8,335 nucleotides of DNA. It comes from Lachnospiraceae bacterium (GTDB taxonomy: Bacteria; Bacillota; Clostridia; Lachnospirales; Lachnospiraceae). The notes below the pieces were generated by a model. It was given only the letters and a program-made list of their open reading frames with translations, was not told the DNA's origin and made no database searches. The position numbers were made by a program, and so were the translations under genes. The stretch lies in contig JAGCSS010000220.1 of the NCBI GenBank assembly GCA_017964055.1, positions 1 through 8,335 on the forward strand, written 5' to 3'. The stretch's first letter is position 1, and every line of letters begins with the position of its first letter. Positions 5,002 to 8,335 of this stretch are shown here, one piece after another.

Positions 5002-6666
5002 CTATCTGTTCCACTGCGTATCGAGCCATTTGCGCCTGTCGTTAACAAAGGTCCTAATGTTTTTGACCATGTCGATCTTCCAGGCCTCGTCCCCGAGATC
5101 GCCCTTAAGCTTTTCACATTCGTTCACCACGCGGTCTGCGGTATTCTCTATGGTTGAAGCGGCCCTGAGCACATTCCATTTTTCTTTTACGATATCCCTG
5201 AACCACTCCGCCTTCATAGCCGTGATAAACCATATATTGGAGCGGTCGTAGCCGTCATCCATGACATCCTGGAACGTGCAGGCGAAATACTCATTGCCCG
5301 ACTCATAATATGCCCAGTTAAAATCCCAGGGTGCGAGGAAGGTCAGCCTCTCATACATACTCTCCTCAGAGAAATCCACTGCCATGAAAAAGCTTCCCGC
5401 GCCGACATCGTAGATGTGCACGAGCTCCTCGATTATCAGCATGTCGGCCAGCGATTCGGGATCGATCACGGCTTCAACGGCCTCCCGGGCCGATGCGTAA
5501 CGGCCGTCCGCGGGCACCGCGTTCATATCCGGATCGAACATATAAGGCGCGTCATGCTCGGCCGCCTCATACAGAATGTCGTAGCAGCCCTTAAGGTATC
5601 TCATGATGAACTCCTTTTGTTCCTCATTGCTGATATCGCTTTTGATGCTGTAGTTCCTGCTGAAGGTTTTTCGCGTATTCCCGCTGATATCGGTCATGTC
5701 GGTCTTTTTATGGTCAAGCGTGAAATACGGATGCTCATCGCCCGCATAGTTGTCCATCTCGATAAAATAACCGATATCCGCCCCGAACTCATCTGCCCCT
5801 GGTTCATGAACCTCAACGCGCCCCTTCGCGGCCTGGTTCTGCTCGCATAAGAGATACACGCCCTTGTAATCCCCGTTGATGTACAGATTCACATAACAGC
5901 TGTCACTGCTGTAATACCTGCCGCCAAATACGGCCTTCGCCAGCTCAAAGCCCATGTAATCCGGTGCGAGGTTCCAGTAAGAGCGCATCAGCACCCAGCT
6001 TTTAAACTTACTGCCCCCGTGAAGCCCCAGCATACCCTGCTTCTTTTCGAATTTGATGCGGTAGGGCTTTTCATCGCCCTGATCAGCTGTGGAATTGCCG
6101 CGTACCTTGACTCCGGCCGCCGCCGAAAGCTCATATTCCGCATCGCAGTTGAAGATATCCACGATACTCGCGACATACTCATCCTTCGACAGGATCGAGC
6201 GTTTCTCCTCTGTGGTTATGTAAATGCAGGGAGCCTTTTTCTGTTTTGAAAACTCTTTTTTATTCTCGGAAATCTGTGCGGAGAATGCCTCATAGAGCTC
6301 GCCGACCGCAGTAAAGTCGGGCAGCGGGGTCGAGGACACCGTAAGAGGATGAACGGTCGTAGGATCGGTTACCCATGTACGCGCTGTTTCTGCGGCGGGA
6401 TTGATGTTCGTCTGCCCGGTCAGGTCATCCTCCGCCGAATCGTCTTCGATCCCTGCGTCGCCTGCCGTGTCTGCCTTTCCCATATCGTCCGTATCACCTG
6501 TAACGTCCGTTGCCGGGACGCCGGTATCTGCCGTTTCGCTTCCGGCTGTCCCGGAACTGTCAGTCGGCCGGTTTGCCGCGCTGTCATCGCTGCCTGTCCC
6601 GGCTGTGCATCCGCATATGCATATGATCAAAAGAAATGTAAGTAAACCCGTTAACCCCTTTTTCAT
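5002..6666 (-). CDS. CotH kinase-family lipoprotein
   Basis: A 554-residue predicted surface lipoprotein. Residues 1-20 (MKKGLTGLLTFLLIICICGC) are a lipoprotein signal with lipid-carrying C20. Residues 21 to about 95 are a disordered linker rich in Asp, Thr, Gly, Ser and Ala. The CotH domain follows: GVKVRGNST (185-193), KPYRIKF (200-206), YVNLYINGDYKGVYLLCEQ (258-276), IGYFIEMD (298-305) and APWDFNWAY (445-453). Founding CotH proteins are atypical kinases that phosphorylate spore-coat proteins; the substrate here is unknown. D420 (HIYD) and D448 (PWDF) are the likely counterparts of the active-site acids, but the Asn-rich stretch usual after the first is DVGAGSFF, and the second acid often seen in PWDxD is N450. 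Kinase activity is therefore uncertain. The ATG at 6666 overlaps the upstream stop (ATGA), with GGGGAGAG about 9 nt before it. The in-frame GTG at 6684 would put six non-signal residues in front. Confidence 0.85.
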   Translation of the reverse strand: MKKGLTGLLTFLLIICICGCTAGTGSDDSAANRPTDSSGTAGSETADTGVPATDVTGDTDDMGKADTAGDAGIEDDSAEDDLTGQTNINPAAETARTWVTDPTTVHPLTVSSTPLPDFTAVGELYEAFSAQISENKKEFSKQKKAPCIYITTEEKRSILSKDEYVASIVDIFNCDAEYELSAAAGVKVRGNSTADQGDEKPYRIKFEKKQGMLGLHGGSKFKSWVLMRSYWNLAPDYMGFELAKAVFGGRYYSSDSCYVNLYINGDYKGVYLLCEQNQAAKGRVEVHEPGADEFGADIGYFIEMDNYAGDEHPYFTLDHKKTDMTDISGNTRKTFSRNYSIKSDISNEEQKEFIMRYLKGCYDILYEAAEHDAPYMFDPDMNAVPADGRYASAREAVEAVIDPESLADMLIIEELVHIYDVGAGSFFMAVDFSEESMYERLTFLAPWDFNWAYYESGNEYFACTFQDVMDDGYDRSNIWFITAMKAEWFRDIVKEKWNVLRAASTIENTADRVVNECEKLKGDLGDEAWKIDMVKNIRTFVNDRRKWLDTQWNR

Positions 6667-7760
6667 GTCAGGTACTCTCCCCACAGCGCATGCGCCAGCG
6701 CCTTTTCATCCTTGAACTCCCTGCCCGATATTCCCGGCAGGACTTCCGTTTTGGGGAAAACTATTCGATATGCCGCCAGCATCTGCGACCTGACCTTGTA
6801 CCTGTCGCGCATCGCGCGGTTAAATGCGGCGTCTCCGTATTTATTGTCCCCTGCTATCGGATGTCCTTCATGCGCCAGCTGCGCCCTGATCTGATGGCTT
6901 TTGCCTGTAAAGAGCTCCACCTCGGCCAGAGTGCATCCGTTCCTGTATTTGAGCGGCCTCCACGCGGTCTCTATCAGCTCGGCGCCTTCCGCGGGCTTAT
7001 CCGAGACAGTGACCTTATTGGTCGCCTCATCCTTTACCAGATACGCCTTCTTATGCTCGGACACGAGGATCTCGCCTTTGCAGAGCGCGAGATAATACTT
7101 ATGCACGGTCCTGTCCCTGAACATCCGGGAAAGCGCGCGCAGGCCCTTAAGGCTCACTCCGCAGCACACAATGCCCGAAGTATTGCGGTCGAGGCGGTTG
7201 CACACCGAAGGTCTGAAGGTTGCGGGCGCATTCAGGTCCAGCCCATACTGTTGTACTGCGTATTCGAGCAGATATTCGTTCAGGGAAATGTCATCCTGCC
7301 CTGCCTTCTGGGACAAAATACCCTCAGGCTTGTTGACGAGGATCACGTCGCTGTCCGCGTAAATGATATTGGCCGCAAAGTCAAATCCGCCGTTTATGAT
7401 CCCGTGCCGAGCGGGAATCCTGCCGGCACAGCCTGTTCTGTCCGCAGCCTTGACCGATGCCGCGGCACTGCCTGTTCTGTCCGCAGTCTCGACCGGTGCA
7501 GCGTCACTGCCGCCCGCACCCGGTGCCGCATGGGAAATGACTCCTCCCATAGCGGTGTATGTCTCGTCCGAAAGGAAAAACTTTATCTCGTCTCCGACCG
7601 ATAATCTCTCATTTCCTTCCGCCTTTTTGCCGTTCAGGACGATATTCTTTTTACGGAGCATCTTGTAGGCAAAGCCCTTACCCGCCTGCGGCAGGATCCT
7701 GTCTATTAATTTGTCCAGACGCATTCCGTCCTCATTCTTACCTGCCGTAAAACTCTGCAT
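6663..7760 (-). CDS. RluA-family pseudouridine synthase (RluC/RluD-like)
   Basis: Converts specific uridines in RNA, probably 23S rRNA, to pseudouridine; the exact site cannot be assigned. An N-terminal S4 RNA-binding domain covers about residues 12-65 (MRLDKLIDRILPQ). The catalytic domain begins near 125: DSDVILVNKPEGILSQ (136-151), CNRLDRNTSGIV (187-198) with catalytic D191, FTGKSHQIRAQLAHEGHPI (284-302) and GDNKYGD. The usual His before Arg in HRLDR is Asn here, a variant I also associate with clostridial members. At 365 residues it is longer than the usual 300 or so, because of a linker at about 72-124 rich in Ala, Gly and Thr that contains a tandem 13-residue repeat. The ATG at 7760 is preceded by GGGAGA about 6 nt upstream. 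Its TGA overlaps the ATG of the CotH-family gene, so the two are probably translationally coupled. Confidence 0.92.
   Translation of the reverse strand: MQSFTAGKNEDGMRLDKLIDRILPQAGKGFAYKMLRKKNIVLNGKKAEGNERLSVGDEIKFFLSDETYTAMGGVISHAAPGAGGSDAAPVETADRTGSAAASVKAADRTGCAGRIPARHGIINGGFDFAANIIYADSDVILVNKPEGILSQKAGQDDISLNEYLLEYAVQQYGLDLNAPATFRPSVCNRLDRNTSGIVCCGVSLKGLRALSRMFRDRTVHKYYLALCKGEILVSEHKKAYLVKDEATNKVTVSDKPAEGAELIETAWRPLKYRNGCTLAEVELFTGKSHQIRAQLAHEGHPIAGDNKYGDAAFNRAMRDRYKVRSQMLAAYRIVFPKTEVLPGISGREFKDEKALAHALWGEYLT
7431..7508 (-). repeat. Two tandem 39-bp repeats inside the pseudouridine synthase linker
   Basis: Copies at 7431-7469 and 7470-7508 match at 34 of 39 positions, with the first 17 plus-strand bases (GCCTGTTCTGTCCGCAG) identical. 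The length is in frame and encodes SDAAPVETADRTG (residues 85-97) and SAAASVKAADRTG (98-110). A partial third unit may follow (CAG, residues 111-113). The repeat adds only linker between the S4 and catalytic domains, so copy number may vary without loss of function. Confidence 0.85.
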
Positions 7761-7810
7761 GCCATTCTCCCGTCATGATCAAAGACGCTGCCGTTCCTTC
7801 AGTATCTGCC

Positions 7811-8335
7811 TTAAGGCATCAGCGATTCCAGCTCTCCGCAGAGCTTTTTTCGCTCCTCATCGAACGCCGCCTTTGCCTCATCGCTCTCAAAAGCCAGCTC
7901 AGCAGCGCTGTCACTGCCCCTGAGCAGACTCAGGAATTTTGATTTCTCATCGGTTATCGTAACCTTGTAATCGTATCCCCTGCGGGTTACGATGTCCTGG
8001 ATGTAGTTGCGGATGTCGAGCACATCCTCCTCTTTCCTGCCCGTGAGGCCGATGATCTTATCCGAGGTGATCACCGCGAACGCGAGCATCATGGCCCGCT
8101 TCTCCGAAGTCATGATATAGTCCGCGTAAATGATGCTGCCGGGCTTTGCCGCAGCTTCCGTCTCGGCCGCTTCTTTTTCGGTCACAGACTTAAAGGGGAA
8201 AAACATGATATAGGTCGTCGCGTACCTGGCCATCGGGATCACGAAGAGCGCCGCAATGATCGTGAATATATTGCCTTTTTCCCACTTGTTTAAGGCCAGT
8301 CCGAGCACGAATATGCCTGCCGCCACCGCAAAAAG
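7811..8335 (-). CDS. Unidentified membrane protein with cytosolic-type C-terminal domain, N-terminus beyond window
   Basis: I do not recognise this protein. The frame is open to the window edge, so the true start lies beyond base 8335; 174 residues are visible. The visible part begins inside a hydrophobic helix (LFAVAAGIFVLGLAL), followed by a short NKWEKG turn and a second hydrophobic stretch at about residues 22-48 (NIFTIIAALFVIPMARYATT and on). A soluble, charged region of about 125 residues follows, rich in Ala, Glu, Lys and Asp, containing IIYADYIMTSEKRAMMLAFA and ending ELESLMP. By the positive-inside rule the C-terminal part is probably cytoplasmic, but this is weak. It is followed after 50 nt by the pseudouridine synthase gene on the same strand, with no terminator between, so co-transcription is likely. 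No function is proposed. Confidence 0.75.
   Translation of the reverse strand, partial: LFAVAAGIFVLGLALNKWEKGNIFTIIAALFVIPMARYATTYIMFFPFKSVTEKEAAETEAAAKPGSIIYADYIMTSEKRAMMLAFAVITSDKIIGLTGRKEEDVLDIRNYIQDIVTRRGYDYKVTITDEKSKFLSLLRGSDSAAELAFESDEAKAAFDEERKKLCGELESLMP

Noticed and set aside
6667..6684. Extension of the CotH-family gene to the GTG at 6684
   Set aside because: It would place MGRVPD before an otherwise canonical MKK lipoprotein signal; the ATG at 6666 overlapping the previous stop is the better start.
6690..7604. Plus-strand open frame of 304 codons opposite the pseudouridine synthase
   Set aside because: It lies fully antisense to a clearly recognised gene, shows no recognisable domain, and is explained by the stop-poor complement of a G/C-rich coding region.

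Overview
The window looks like a chromosomal segment of a Gram-positive anaerobe of the Bacillota (Firmicutes), most likely a Clostridia/Lachnospiraceae-type organism. The evidence is a short-form HisG paired with its HisRS-like partner HisZ, a RecU-type Holliday junction resolvase (the Bacillota resolvase), a CotH-family lipoprotein, and strong AGGAGG-like ribosome binding sites. The species cannot be named from this sequence. All nine genes lie on the minus strand, so the biological order runs from base 8335 down to base 1. Coding density is high, and no rRNA, tRNA, CRISPR array, insertion sequence or prophage gene is visible.

Right half (8335 to 4409): an unidentified membrane protein cut by the window edge; an RluA-family pseudouridine synthase with an S4 domain; a CotH-family lipoprotein whose ATG overlaps the synthase stop codon (ATGA); and recU. 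The gaps are 50 nt or less, except 56 nt before recU, and no terminator or promoter is seen between them. They could be one transcript of mixed function: RNA modification, a cell-surface protein and DNA recombination.

Left half (4372 to 1): a histidine biosynthesis operon, hisZ-hisG-hisD-hisB-hisA. It has its own near-consensus housekeeping promoter (TTGACG, 17-nt spacer, TATAAT) directly after recU. A roughly 64-nt leader carries an 18-bp inverted repeat that could be a repressor operator. HisZ and HisG together catalyse the first step, HisB and HisA act in the middle, and HisD performs the last two oxidations. hisC and hisH are not in the places they often occupy in such operons (between hisD and hisB, and between hisB and hisA). 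hisF and hisI/E would be expected beyond base 1. HisA is cut by the left edge.

No clearly new biological system is present. The points most worth a second look are the palindrome in the his leader, a small upstream reading frame overlapping the hisZ GTG start, imperfect repeats in the hisD-hisB gap, a recently duplicated 13-residue repeat in the linker of the pseudouridine synthase, and the altered active-site region of the translationally coupled CotH lipoprotein.
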